Assembly (NCBI RefSeq): GCF_002179635.1
Contig: NZ_NFOE01000039.1
Span: forward strand, 1 to 34,421
From: Campylobacter jejuni
GTDB lineage: Bacteria > Campylobacterota > Campylobacteria > Campylobacterales > Campylobacteraceae
Length of the DNA: 34,421 bases
Direction: 5' to 3'
In this document: piece after piece, positions 23,577-32,172 of the stretch
Layout: every line of letters begins with the position of its first letter
Numbering within the stretch: the stretch's first letter is position 1
Notes under the pieces: generated by a model
Database searches by the model: none
What the model was told of the DNA's origin: nothing
The model's input: the letters and a program-made list of their open reading frames with translations, nothing else
Translations under genes and position numbers: made by a program

Positions 23577-24215
23577 TTGAAAGACTTGATTAATGGTGCT
23601 TTAAAATTTATGCAAGAAGATTTTAAAGAGCATGCAGAACTTTTTAAAAGTTTAAAAAATAAGCAAAATCCTCATACGCTTTTTATAGGTTGTGCTGATT
23701 CAAGAGTAATACCAAATTTAATTACCAATACGGGTCCAGGAGAGCTTTTTGTTATAAGAAATATAGGCAATATAGTCCCACCTTATAGGGTAGGAGATGA
23801 TTTTTTGGCAACTACTTCAGCTATTGAATATGCTTTTAATTCTTTGCATATAAAAAATGTTATAGTTTGTGGGCATAGTAATTGTGGAGGATGTGCGGCT
23901 TTGTATGCAAATGAAAATGATTTAAAAAATATGCCCAATGTTAAAAAATGGCTTACTTTGCTTGAGTCTATAAAAAGTAAAGTTTTGCAAGTAGCAGGAA
24001 GTGATTTAGCTATGCGTGCTTGGATGACAGAAAAAATGAATTTGGTTAATTCTTTACAAAATTTATTAACCTATCCAGGCATAGAAGATGCTTTAAATAA
24101 AAAAGAAATCGAACTTCATGCTTGGTATTATATTATCGAGACAGGAGAAATTTATGAATATGATTTTAATTTTGAAAATTTTATTTTAATTCAAGAGAGG
24201 ATAAAAAAAGCATGA
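23577..24215 (+). CDS. canB: Beta-class carbonic anhydrase
   Basis: 212 residues. The zinc site is complete: Cys39 and Asp41-Ser-Arg43 in GCADSRVIP, and His100 and Cys103 in CGHSNCGGC. The pattern is that of cytoplasmic beta-CAs, and the C. jejuni counterpart (Cj0237, CanB) supports growth at low carbon dioxide by interconverting CO2 and bicarbonate. The TTG start has AAAAAAGGA about 7 bases upstream. Its stop overlaps the ATG of the channel gene (ATGA), so both are co-translated. Confidence 0.94.
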   Translation: MKDLINGALKFMQEDFKEHAELFKSLKNKQNPHTLFIGCADSRVIPNLITNTGPGELFVIRNIGNIVPPYRVGDDFLATTSAIEYAFNSLHIKNVIVCGHSNCGGCAALYANENDLKNMPNVKKWLTLLESIKSKVLQVAGSDLAMRAWMTEKMNLVNSLQNLLTYPGIEDALNKKEIELHAWYYIIETGEIYEYDFNFENFILIQERIKKA

Positions 24216-26083
24216 AAAAATTTTTTACTATAGTGATATTATGTTGTTTTATTAATATATTATATGCGCAAGAAAAAAATTCTTTAGAACATAAAGATAG
24301 TATTTTTACTTTAGTGCAAAATTACATAGAGCTTAATTTGCTTTTAGAAAGTTTTAAAAATAGTGATGTAAATAATACTGAGTTTCAAGATAATATTAAA
24401 GAAATAGAAAAGCAAAAAACTACGCTTTTGACTGCCCTTCCTTTAAAAATGGTATCTCAAAAAATTGATGATAAAGAAGCAAAAGATTTTTTAAAAACTA
24501 AAAATATTTTACAAAGAAGTGTTGAAAATGCACAGGCTAAAAAAAGATATTATGAGTATGTAGATAATAAAATAAAGCTTTTAAATTTAACTTCTGCAGA
24601 ACATTTTTATCTTTGTATCTTTGAGCTAGAAAAGATTTTTGCTCAAGGAGCACAAAGTCAAGAAATAAAAAATGTTATTGATAAAAGTATTGACATGCTT
24701 AAGGAAGATTTGGTATTTAACTTTACCTTAGATAAAGAAAAAATTAATGATATTACCCAGCTTAGAACTTTAGAAACTAATGAAAATAATTTAAGAAATA
24801 CTATCAAATCTTATAATGAAATTTTAGTTTATTTAAGAAACAATGCAAATCTACTTGAGACAAATTTTTTATTTACAGGTTTAGGGTTACAAAATGCAAT
24901 TAATTACATCAATGAGCAAACTTCTATTAGCGGTGTGAATGTTGGAAAGATAGTTATTTCTGTTATTGTTATTGTTTTATTTTATTCTTTGAAATTTTAT
25001 CTCGCAAAGATTTTGTATTTTATGTTAATACGTTTGTTTGGAAAAAATTCAGCTAATATGGAAATAAAAACCCATTTTTTGGAAAAGCTTCAAGGGCCGG
25101 TAGGTTGGTTTTTATTTGCTTATGCTATTGGAATTTGTTTTACTATTTTTTATTATCCTGCGCCTGTAGATATAAGAGTTAGCAATGTTTTATCTATAGT
25201 TTATACCATTTTAACTGCTTGGCTTGTGATAAATATTTTTGATAGCTATGGTATGGTAATAGTGGCAAAGCTTGCTGAAAAAAGTGGTAAGCGTGAAGTT
25301 GTGAATTTAATCATTAAAATTTTATATTTTATTATCATAGTAATAGCTGTTTTATTTGTTTTGGCTCATTTAGGTTTTAATATTTCGGCATTGATTGCAT
25401 CTTTGGGTATTGGCGGTTTAGCTGTGGCATTAGCAGCTAAAGATATTATCGCAAATTTCTTTGCTTCTGTACTTTTGCTTTTTGATAATAGCTTTAATCA
25501 AGGCGATTGGGTTGAAATTTCAGGTATAGAAGGAACTATAGTTGAAATTGGACTCAGAAAAACAACCATTAGGACTTTTGATAATTCTTTGGTGTTTTTA
25601 CCAAACTCAACCATAATGGGAACAAACATAAAAAATTGGAGTAAAAGAAAAATAGGACGCCATGTAAAATTATTTGTTGGTGTAACTTATGATGCAAAAC
25701 CTGAACAACTTGAACAATGTGTAGAAGATATAAGATATTTACTAGCCACTAGCCCTTTGATAGCTCAAGTTGATGATAGTGCGTTAAATCACGGTGGAAC
25801 ACGTGCTAGATATAGACAAAATTTAGTTTCAGTAAATGATTTAGAAGGTTATAAAAATAGTACTTATGTAGCTGTGAGCGGTTTTGGTGCTAGTTCTATT
25901 GATATAGAGGTGTATTTTTATACTAAAGCAGTAGATGCTGCAGGTTTTAGAGCAGCAAGACAAAGCATTTTGCTTGAGTTAATGAAAATTGTTGAAAGAA
26001 ATAAATTAAGTTTTGCTTTTCCTTCTCAAAGCCTTTATATAGAAAAAATCAACAAAGAAGATAAAGAAGAGTTATTATCTTAA
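24212..26083 (+). CDS. MscS-family mechanosensitive channel
   Basis: 623 residues with a signal peptide (cleavage near Ala19) and a periplasmic helical domain of about 220 residues. At least four membrane segments follow between about 243 and 425. The pore helix is SLGIGGLAVALAAKDIIANF (397-416). The cytoplasmic MscS beta domain then begins with SFNQGDWVEISGIEGTIVEI and VFLPNSTIMGTNIKNW. It opens under membrane tension to release solutes at osmotic downshock. It overlaps canB by four bases, a pairing also seen in C. jejuni (Cj0237-Cj0238 by recall). Its tail overlaps the convergent gene by 4 bases. Confidence 0.9.
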   Translation: MKKFFTIVILCCFINILYAQEKNSLEHKDSIFTLVQNYIELNLLLESFKNSDVNNTEFQDNIKEIEKQKTTLLTALPLKMVSQKIDDKEAKDFLKTKNILQRSVENAQAKKRYYEYVDNKIKLLNLTSAEHFYLCIFELEKIFAQGAQSQEIKNVIDKSIDMLKEDLVFNFTLDKEKINDITQLRTLETNENNLRNTIKSYNEILVYLRNNANLLETNFLFTGLGLQNAINYINEQTSISGVNVGKIVISVIVIVLFYSLKFYLAKILYFMLIRLFGKNSANMEIKTHFLEKLQGPVGWFLFAYAIGICFTIFYYPAPVDIRVSNVLSIVYTILTAWLVINIFDSYGMVIVAKLAEKSGKREVVNLIIKILYFIIIVIAVLFVLAHLGFNISALIASLGIGGLAVALAAKDIIANFFASVLLLFDNSFNQGDWVEISGIEGTIVEIGLRKTTIRTFDNSLVFLPNSTIMGTNIKNWSKRKIGRHVKLFVGVTYDAKPEQLEQCVEDIRYLLATSPLIAQVDDSALNHGGTRARYRQNLVSVNDLEGYKNSTYVAVSGFGASSIDIEVYFYTKAVDAAGFRAARQSILLELMKIVERNKLSFAFPSQSLYIEKINKEDKEELLS

Positions 26084-26096
26084 TAAGCTCTTCTTT
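26063..26096. terminator. Bidirectional hairpin over convergent gene ends
   Basis: Arms AAAGAAGAG (26063-26071) and CTCTTCTTT (26088-26096), extended by a G-U and an A-T pair. It spans the overlapping stop codons of the channel gene and the small exported protein gene. Confidence 0.5.
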
Positions 26097-26394
26097 GATC
26101 ATCGCACTCTACTACTATTTTTTCAGCGATGATAATACTTCCATTTTTGCTGCCTTTAATTTTAACAAGGCTTCCTTTTTTTAGATCTTGCACATTGGCT
26201 TGTTTTTTATTGCTTCCAAAAATTCTGCAGTTATAAATATCTATATTTGTTTGGGGTAAAATGGTAATAATTAAGTTATTATTAAAACTTGTTTGAATAC
26301 TTAATGTGTGTGCAGAGGTGTTTTTTAATATACCTTGAACTTTATAAGCAAATGTAAAAGTGCTAATGCAAATTAATATAAGAAAAAAACGCAT
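26080..26394 (-). CDS. Small exported DUF5666-like protein (paralogue A)
   Basis: 104 residues with a signal peptide ending at TFA (residue 16). The mature part is a short all-beta domain: GILKNTSAHTLSIQ, ITILPQTNIDIYNC, then VQDLKKGSLVKIKG and IIAEKIVVEC. This order (a T-x-I strand, a DLxxG-xxV turn, a final A-x-x-I strand) resembles DUF5666, of unknown role. Two cysteines (56 and 97) could form a disulfide. It is a diverged copy of the gene upstream and shares its ending RAY. Its ribosome binding site AAGGAG is buried in a hairpin (26396-26423), so its translation is probably coupled to the upstream gene. Confidence 0.8.
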   Translation of the reverse strand: MRFFLILICISTFTFAYKVQGILKNTSAHTLSIQTSFNNNLIITILPQTNIDIYNCRIFGSNKKQANVQDLKKGSLVKIKGSKNGSIIIAEKIVVECDDQRRAY

Positions 26395-26395
26395 T

Positions 26396-26423
26396 AAAAT
26401 AACTCCTTTTTAGGAGTTATTTT
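26396..26423 (-). promoter_or_regulatory. Hairpin hiding the ribosome binding site of paralogue A
   Basis: Perfect 12-base-pair stem with a 4-base loop; arms 26396-26407 and 26412-26423. On the minus strand the second arm contains all but one base of AAGGAG, which lies 8 bases before the ATG at 26394. The first arm starts 2 bases after the upstream stop codon, so a terminating ribosome would keep the stem open. It could also act as a partial terminator. Confidence 0.6.
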
Positions 26424-26425
26424 GC

Positions 26426-26788
26426 TTAATAAGCTCTTTTTTTGCATTCGATTTTGATTTCTTTAGCGGTTATATTTTGAACTTGATTTGGAGTTTGTGG
26501 ATTTGGTGTTGTTTGGGCATAGCCGTGAAAAACTTCAGCTTCTATAAAAGTTCCTACTTTTAAGTCTCTAAAGGTGCCGTATTTATCCATACCAAAAATA
26601 CCACAATCATCCATATCAATTTCTGTATTTGGTAAAATTTTTATATTCATTTTCTCTCCATAAGTAGTGTCAATTAAAATAGTCTTTGCGCCATCATTTA
26701 CATCTACAATTACCCCATAAATTCCATCTGCATAAGCAAAGCCTGAAAGGCTTAAAGCTGCTAATAACGTAGTGATTTTCTTTTTCAT
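26426..26788 (-). CDS. Small exported DUF5666-like protein (paralogue B)
   Basis: 120 residues from the ATG at 26788, chosen because AAAGGAG lies about 7 bases upstream and a clean signal peptide (MKKKITTLLAALSLSGFAYA) follows; an ATG 8 codons earlier lies before the ribosome binding site. The mature part repeats the plan of paralogue A: GVIVDVNDGAKTILID, IKILPNTEIDMDDCGIFGMD, FRDLKVGTFIEAEVF, then a Pro/Gln/Asn-rich loop TTPNPQTPNQVQN and AKEIKIECKKRAY. Cys62 and Cys115 match Cys56 and Cys97 of paralogue A. No function is known; a periplasmic beta domain with a possible disulfide is what can be seen. Confidence 0.8.
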   Translation of the reverse strand: MKKKITTLLAALSLSGFAYADGIYGVIVDVNDGAKTILIDTTYGEKMNIKILPNTEIDMDDCGIFGMDKYGTFRDLKVGTFIEAEVFHGYAQTTPNPQTPNQVQNITAKEIKIECKKRAY

Positions 26789-26814
26789 TTTTTCTCCTTT
26801 ATTTTTATGCAAGA

Positions 26815-26820
26815 ATTATA
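26815..26820 (-). promoter_or_regulatory. -10 box of the paralogue B-A operon
   Basis: TATAAT on the minus strand, 26 bases before the ATG at 26788; predicted transcription start near 26808. Confidence 0.55.
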
Positions 26821-26853
26821 TAATTTTTTGAGTGAAGCAAGAGTGAATTTAGA

Positions 26854-26859
26854 TATAAT
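26854..26859 (+). promoter_or_regulatory. -10 box of the alpha-2-macroglobulin-pbpC operon
   Basis: Perfect TATAAT, 27 bases before the ATG at 26887. It excludes the TTG at 26860 as the protein start. It is divergent from the promoter at 26815-26820. Confidence 0.6.
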
Positions 26860-26886
26860 TTGAAAAATTTACTAAATGAGGTATAT

Positions 26887-29800
26887 ATGAGAGGATTTTT
26901 ACATTATTTTTTTGCTTTTTTACTTGCAGGTTTATTAGTTGCTTGTTCTAAAAATGAGGATAAAAGTTCTGCTATAAGAGCTTATGGCTTTAATGAAAAT
27001 ACACAGAGTGTTTTTGTAGAGTTTAACACTAATATTATTAACCAAGAAATAGGTGTTATAAAAGAAAGAGAGATTGTTGTTAATAATCAAAAGACAAAAG
27101 TTAAATACGAGTTTGAAACGCCTACAAGATTAAATATTTTAACAACTTTGAAAGCAAACCAAAAATACGATATTTTTATAGATTTAAATGATATTTTAGC
27201 TGATGAAAAAGTACATTTAAAAGTACAAACTCCTTTTGAAAAGCTAGATATTAAAGGATATTTTCAAAACATTTCAAATGATGAAAGTATGTTAGTCTTA
27301 AATATTCAAAGTTTTTATACTCTTAATAAAGACGAGTTGTTAAAAGCTATTAAAATTACTACACAAGAAAAAGAAATTCAAGTAGATAAAATTATCATTC
27401 AAGGTGATATAGCAAGTGTGTATTCTAAAGCACTTAATATTAAAAATACTAATACTAATATAAAAGTAGTTTTTGATAAAAATATTTTAGGTTTAGAAAA
27501 CAATATAGATTTAGAGTATATTTTGCTTGCAAAGAGTGAATTTGTTTTTCAAAATGCAAATATAGTTAATAAAAACATAGAATTACTTTTTTCTCAAAAT
27601 ATCTCACAAGATCAAAATCTAAAAGAATTGATTTTTATTGACCCTGAAGTAGATTTTAAAGCATTGGCTTTTGGAAATAAAATCAAACTTACAGGTGATT
27701 TTTCTCCAAATAAAACTTATGAAATTCAACTTGCTCAAGGAATTAAAAGTGCTAATGGAATTGGCACAAAAGAAAATTATAAAACTCAAGTAAGTTTAAA
27801 AGACTATGAGCCTTCTATAAGTTTTACAAATCAAGGAGTATTTTTATCTAGTAAAGCAAGCAAAAAAATAGCTTTTAAGAGTATGAATGTTAAAAAAGTT
27901 CATTTGGAAGTTTATCAAGTCTTTTCAAACAACCTAAGTGAATATTTAAGATATAAAAACCTTCAAGGTGCAAAAAATTTAAGTGATTATGATAGTGATA
28001 TTTTTTCAGAGAGTGATTACACTAGCGAAGTAGTATTAAAAAAGGATTTTGATATAAAAAACACTAAAAATCAATGGCAAGAAAATGAAATAGTACTTGA
28101 TGGTTTAAAAGATTTAAGTGGTGTATTTATAGTCAAGCTTTATTTTAAAGAAGAAGGTGTCGATTATGTTTTTGATGAGGGAATGGAGAGTTGGAAAAAA
28201 TATAGATTTTTCAACCAAAAGGCAAAAGTAAGTAAGAACTTAATTTTTTCAGATATAGCTTTAATTACTCAAAATTTAAATAAAAAGCTTTTTGTAGATG
28301 TGAGGGATTTTACCACGCAAAAGGCTTTGAGTGGGGTCAGGGTTGATATAATTAGCAAAAGCAATCAAATTTTAGCTTCTAAAATGAGCGATGATAATGG
28401 TTTGGCTGTTTTTGATGATATTGATGAGTCAAGAGCTTTATTTATCATTGCTTCAAAAGATAAGCAAGCTTCTATTTTACGTTTAAGTTCGCCTTTATTA
28501 TATGATGGTTTTGATGTTGATGGTTTCGATTTGACTTCTCAAAATAAAGTATTTATTTATACAGAAAGAGGGGTTTATAGACCAGGTGATGCTATCCATT
28601 TAACTATGGTTGCAAGAAATGATAAAGGAGCTGTTAATCACCCTATATTTTTAAGTTTTTTTGATCCACGCAATAAAAAGCTTTTAGATAAAATCAAGCT
28701 TGATCCTTTGAGCAATGGAACTTTTTATAAAAAGATTTCACTTAGTCAACAAGCTTTAAGCGGAGTGTATTTAGCTAGGGTTGAATTTGCAAATGCGGTT
28801 TTTGATAAAGAAATTTTAGTGCAAAATATAGTGCCAAATCGTATAAAAGTATCCATGCAAGCTCCAAAAACCATAAAAGAAAATGAAAAATTAGATTTTA
28901 ATATTAGCTCAAAATATCTTTTTGGAGCACCAGCGAGTAATTTACAATATCAAGCTGATTTATTTGTGAATAAAAAAGAATATAAAAATTCAAAATATCC
29001 AGAGTATATTTTTTCAAATCCTAGTGTTTTAGTGCAAAAATATCAAGATAATTTAAAAGGTATTTTAGATGAAAATGGCTTTGTAAAGCAAGAATTTGCT
29101 TTAAATGATTTTTTTAAAAATACTCCATATAATCTTGAAGCTAACATAAGAGCTAGGGTTTTTGAAAAAGGTTCAAGATCGGTTGAAGCGCTTGTGAATT
29201 CACAAGTGATATTGCATGAGTATTTTGTGGGTATTAAGCGTTTAAAAAATCACTATTTAAGCTCGGGTTCTATTATCAATTTTGAAGCCATTGTGAGTGA
29301 TTTAGATGAGAATTTGATAGCAAATAGGGAAATTAAATACACTATTTATGCAAATGATTATTCTTGGTGGTGGGATTATGATAATTATGATGACTTTTTA
29401 AAATCGCTCAAAAAAGATAAAAACACACAAATCATTACTCAAGGAACTATTTTAAGCAAAGATAAACCAGTTAAAATTGAGTTTGATCCAAAAGAATACC
29501 ATGGTGAAATGTTCATAGAACTTGAAGATACACAAAGTAAAACAAGCACAGGAGAGTTTTTTTATATTAGTAGTTTTGGTGCGCCAAGTAATGCTGATAT
29601 AGTGAGTTCTTTAAAGATTAAAAGTGATAAAAAAGAATACAAACCAAATGAAACAGCTTATATAGAATTTGAAAGTGTTAAGGGTGCAAAAGCTATTGTT
29701 ACTTTAAATGATAATGCAAAGATTTTAAAACGCTTTGTGATAGATACACATGAAGATATTACAAAGGTTGAAATTCCTATTCTTAAAGAATATATGCCAA

Positions 29801-32172
29801 ATGTTTATGTGAGCGTGATTTTACTTCAAGATTATGATCAATATACTAATGATAGAGCCTTAAGACTTTTTGGCGTGGTGCCTTTAAATGTAGTAGATGA
29901 ACAAAGTAAAATCGAGCTTGATTTAAAAGCACCGGATAAAATCATGCCAAAACAAGATTTTGAAGTAGAAATTCAAAGTAAAAATAAACAAAGTTATACT
30001 TATACACTAGCTATTGTAGATGAAGGTTTGCTTGATGTGAATGCTTTTAAAACTCCAGATATTTGGGGGTATTTTTATCAAAAAATTCGCTTCAATATGA
30101 GCATATATGATACCTATGATAAAATCATTGCTAAAAATATTTCTAATGCTTCTAAGGTATTAACTACAGGTGGTGATGTTTTCTTAGAAAGTAGAGCAAA
30201 TAAAAGCAAAAACGATGAAAAAGCAAGACGCTTTAAACCGGTTGTATTGTTTCAAGAGCCAGTGCAAAGTGATGAAAATGGTTATGCAAAATTAAAATTT
30301 AATATGCCATCATACTTAGGTTCGGTTAGAGTTATGGTGGTGGCAAACAACTTAGCAGGTTTTGGCAGTGCTTCTAAAGATATCCAAGTTAGTGCACCTG
30401 CTGTGATGCTTGAAACTTTACCAAGGGCTTTAAGACTTGATGATGAGTTTAAGCTTTTGGTGCAAGTATTTAAGGTAGATGATGATGTAAAAAATGCAAA
30501 ACTTAAACTAAAAACAAAAAATTCACTCATAAATTTTGAAAACGATGAAATTTTGATTGATTTTGGCAATGAAAAAAGCAAAGATATTTATGTTAATGCA
30601 AAAGTAAATTCAAACAAGCTTGGAGTAGAAGAAATAGAGTTAAGTTTAAATGTAAAAGATTACACCTATACTCAAAATACGCAAATTGATATAAAAGCTA
30701 TAAATACCATTACTTATGAGGGTAAATCTTTTAAAATTCCTGCAAATACTTCTATGGAGTTTAAAATTACACAAGATTATATTAATCCAGTGGCGTTTTT
30801 GAGTGTGAGTTCTAAGCCTATTTTAAATATAAATCATAGACTAAAATACTTGCAAAATTATCCTTATGGATGTATAGAACAAAGCACTTCAGCAGTTTTA
30901 CCACAACTTTTTTTGCAAAAACTTGATCAAGGAGCAAATGAACAAAAAAATATCAACAATATTAATACATTGTTAAGTAAATATGCAAATTTTCAAACTG
31001 CTAATGGTGGCTTTGCTTATTGGCAAGGACTTAAAGATTCTGATGCTTGGGGAAGTAACTATGCAGGTATGTTTATGATTTTGGCTAAAGAAAGAGGCTA
31101 TTATGTGAGTGAGGGAATGTTTAAAGCATGGCTTGATTATCAAAAACGCTATGTTTTAAAAGCTCAAACAAATAAAGAAATTAGAATAAATTCTTTATAT
31201 CTTTTAGCTTTAGCCAAAGAGCCAAATTTAAGCATAATGAATGCTATTTATGAAGATAGTGCTTATTTGCAAAGCTTAAACAATGTAAGTCTTTGGCAAC
31301 TTAGCGCAGCTTATAAATTAGCAGGTTTTGATGAGGTAGCTTTAAATATAGCTAAAAACTTAAGCACAAAGCCTGATGAAAAAACTAATTACACTTATAC
31401 TTATGGATCTTTTTTAAGAGATGAAGCTATTATTGCAAATGCGTATAAAATAATCTATGGTAAAGATAATGATGAATTATTAGATGATATTAAAAAAACT
31501 TTAGAAAGCCAAGCTTGGCTTAGCACTCAAAGCACAGGCTATGCTTTATATGCTTTGGCAAATAGCTTTAGTGATGAAAGCTCTAAAGTTATCAATGCAA
31601 GAGTAAAAATTAATGGTGAGAGTAAAAAGCTCAATGCAAGTTTTTCTAAATTTGAGTTTAATCAAGGCAGTGCTTTGATAGAAGCTAAAGAAGATGCTTT
31701 TGTACATTTTGGAGTAGAGGGTATTAAAAAAGGTATTGCTGAGCCTTTTGCACAGCGTATGTATATAGAAAGAAGTTTTTATGATGAAAATGGAAATGAA
31801 ATAGATGAAAGTGCTATAAAAAGCTCTCAAATTTTTTATATGAAATTAAAAATATCAAATAAAAATTATCCAGGTGCTTCTAATATAGCTTTAACTCAAA
31901 TTTTACCAAGTGGATGGGAGATAGTGCAGGATCTTTTAGATGATGAAACTCCTGATTTTGTGAAAAATTCTTATTATGATTTTGTTGATATAAGAGATGA
32001 TAAGATCATGTATTTCTTCCCTTTATATTCTGATGAATCAAGAGAATTTTTTGTGAAATTAAGCGCTGTTACTCCGGGTGTTTATACTTTGAGTGGAGCT
32101 TATGCTGAAGCAATGTATGATAATGCCTATAGAACTTTAAGTGAGAGTAAAAAAGTCAAAGTAGTGCAGTGA
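26887..32172 (+). CDS. Alpha-2-macroglobulin family lipoprotein with intact thioester
   Basis: 1761 residues from the ATG at 26887 (GAGG 6 bases upstream). It starts with a lipoprotein signal, lipobox LVAC with Cys20, so it is membrane-anchored facing the periplasm. MG-type beta domains fill the first half; the hallmark TERGVYRPGDAIHLTMVARN lies near residue 560. The A2M domain starts near VLFQEPVQSDENG, and the thioester motif GCIEQ (Cys1329, Gln1332) opens the helical thioester domain, with NGGFAYWQG after it. Bacterial members such as E. coli YfhM (ECAM) trap attacking proteases covalently and are usually encoded beside PBP1C, as here. The stop overlaps the pbpC start by 4 bases. A Trp-rich patch (SWWWDYDNYDDF) lies near residue 830. 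Confidence 0.92.
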   Translation: MRGFLHYFFAFLLAGLLVACSKNEDKSSAIRAYGFNENTQSVFVEFNTNIINQEIGVIKEREIVVNNQKTKVKYEFETPTRLNILTTLKANQKYDIFIDLNDILADEKVHLKVQTPFEKLDIKGYFQNISNDESMLVLNIQSFYTLNKDELLKAIKITTQEKEIQVDKIIIQGDIASVYSKALNIKNTNTNIKVVFDKNILGLENNIDLEYILLAKSEFVFQNANIVNKNIELLFSQNISQDQNLKELIFIDPEVDFKALAFGNKIKLTGDFSPNKTYEIQLAQGIKSANGIGTKENYKTQVSLKDYEPSISFTNQGVFLSSKASKKIAFKSMNVKKVHLEVYQVFSNNLSEYLRYKNLQGAKNLSDYDSDIFSESDYTSEVVLKKDFDIKNTKNQWQENEIVLDGLKDLSGVFIVKLYFKEEGVDYVFDEGMESWKKYRFFNQKAKVSKNLIFSDIALITQNLNKKLFVDVRDFTTQKALSGVRVDIISKSNQILASKMSDDNGLAVFDDIDESRALFIIASKDKQASILRLSSPLLYDGFDVDGFDLTSQNKVFIYTERGVYRPGDAIHLTMVARNDKGAVNHPIFLSFFDPRNKKLLDKIKLDPLSNGTFYKKISLSQQALSGVYLARVEFANAVFDKEILVQNIVPNRIKVSMQAPKTIKENEKLDFNISSKYLFGAPASNLQYQADLFVNKKEYKNSKYPEYIFSNPSVLVQKYQDNLKGILDENGFVKQEFALNDFFKNTPYNLEANIRARVFEKGSRSVEALVNSQVILHEYFVGIKRLKNHYLSSGSIINFEAIVSDLDENLIANREIKYTIYANDYSWWWDYDNYDDFLKSLKKDKNTQIITQGTILSKDKPVKIEFDPKEYHGEMFIELEDTQSKTSTGEFFYISSFGAPSNADIVSSLKIKSDKKEYKPNETAYIEFESVKGAKAIVTLNDNAKILKRFVIDTHEDITKVEIPILKEYMPNVYVSVILLQDYDQYTNDRALRLFGVVPLNVVDEQSKIELDLKAPDKIMPKQDFEVEIQSKNKQSYTYTLAIVDEGLLDVNAFKTPDIWGYFYQKIRFNMSIYDTYDKIIAKNISNASKVLTTGGDVFLESRANKSKNDEKARRFKPVVLFQEPVQSDENGYAKLKFNMPSYLGSVRVMVVANNLAGFGSASKDIQVSAPAVMLETLPRALRLDDEFKLLVQVFKVDDDVKNAKLKLKTKNSLINFENDEILIDFGNEKSKDIYVNAKVNSNKLGVEEIELSLNVKDYTYTQNTQIDIKAINTITYEGKSFKIPANTSMEFKITQDYINPVAFLSVSSKPILNINHRLKYLQNYPYGCIEQSTSAVLPQLFLQKLDQGANEQKNINNINTLLSKYANFQTANGGFAYWQGLKDSDAWGSNYAGMFMILAKERGYYVSEGMFKAWLDYQKRYVLKAQTNKEIRINSLYLLALAKEPNLSIMNAIYEDSAYLQSLNNVSLWQLSAAYKLAGFDEVALNIAKNLSTKPDEKTNYTYTYGSFLRDEAIIANAYKIIYGKDNDELLDDIKKTLESQAWLSTQSTGYALYALANSFSDESSKVINARVKINGESKKLNASFSKFEFNQGSALIEAKEDAFVHFGVEGIKKGIAEPFAQRMYIERSFYDENGNEIDESAIKSSQIFYMKLKISNKNYPGASNIALTQILPSGWEIVQDLLDDETPDFVKNSYYDFVDIRDDKIMYFFPLYSDESREFFVKLSAVTPGVYTLSGAYAEAMYDNAYRTLSESKKVKVVQ

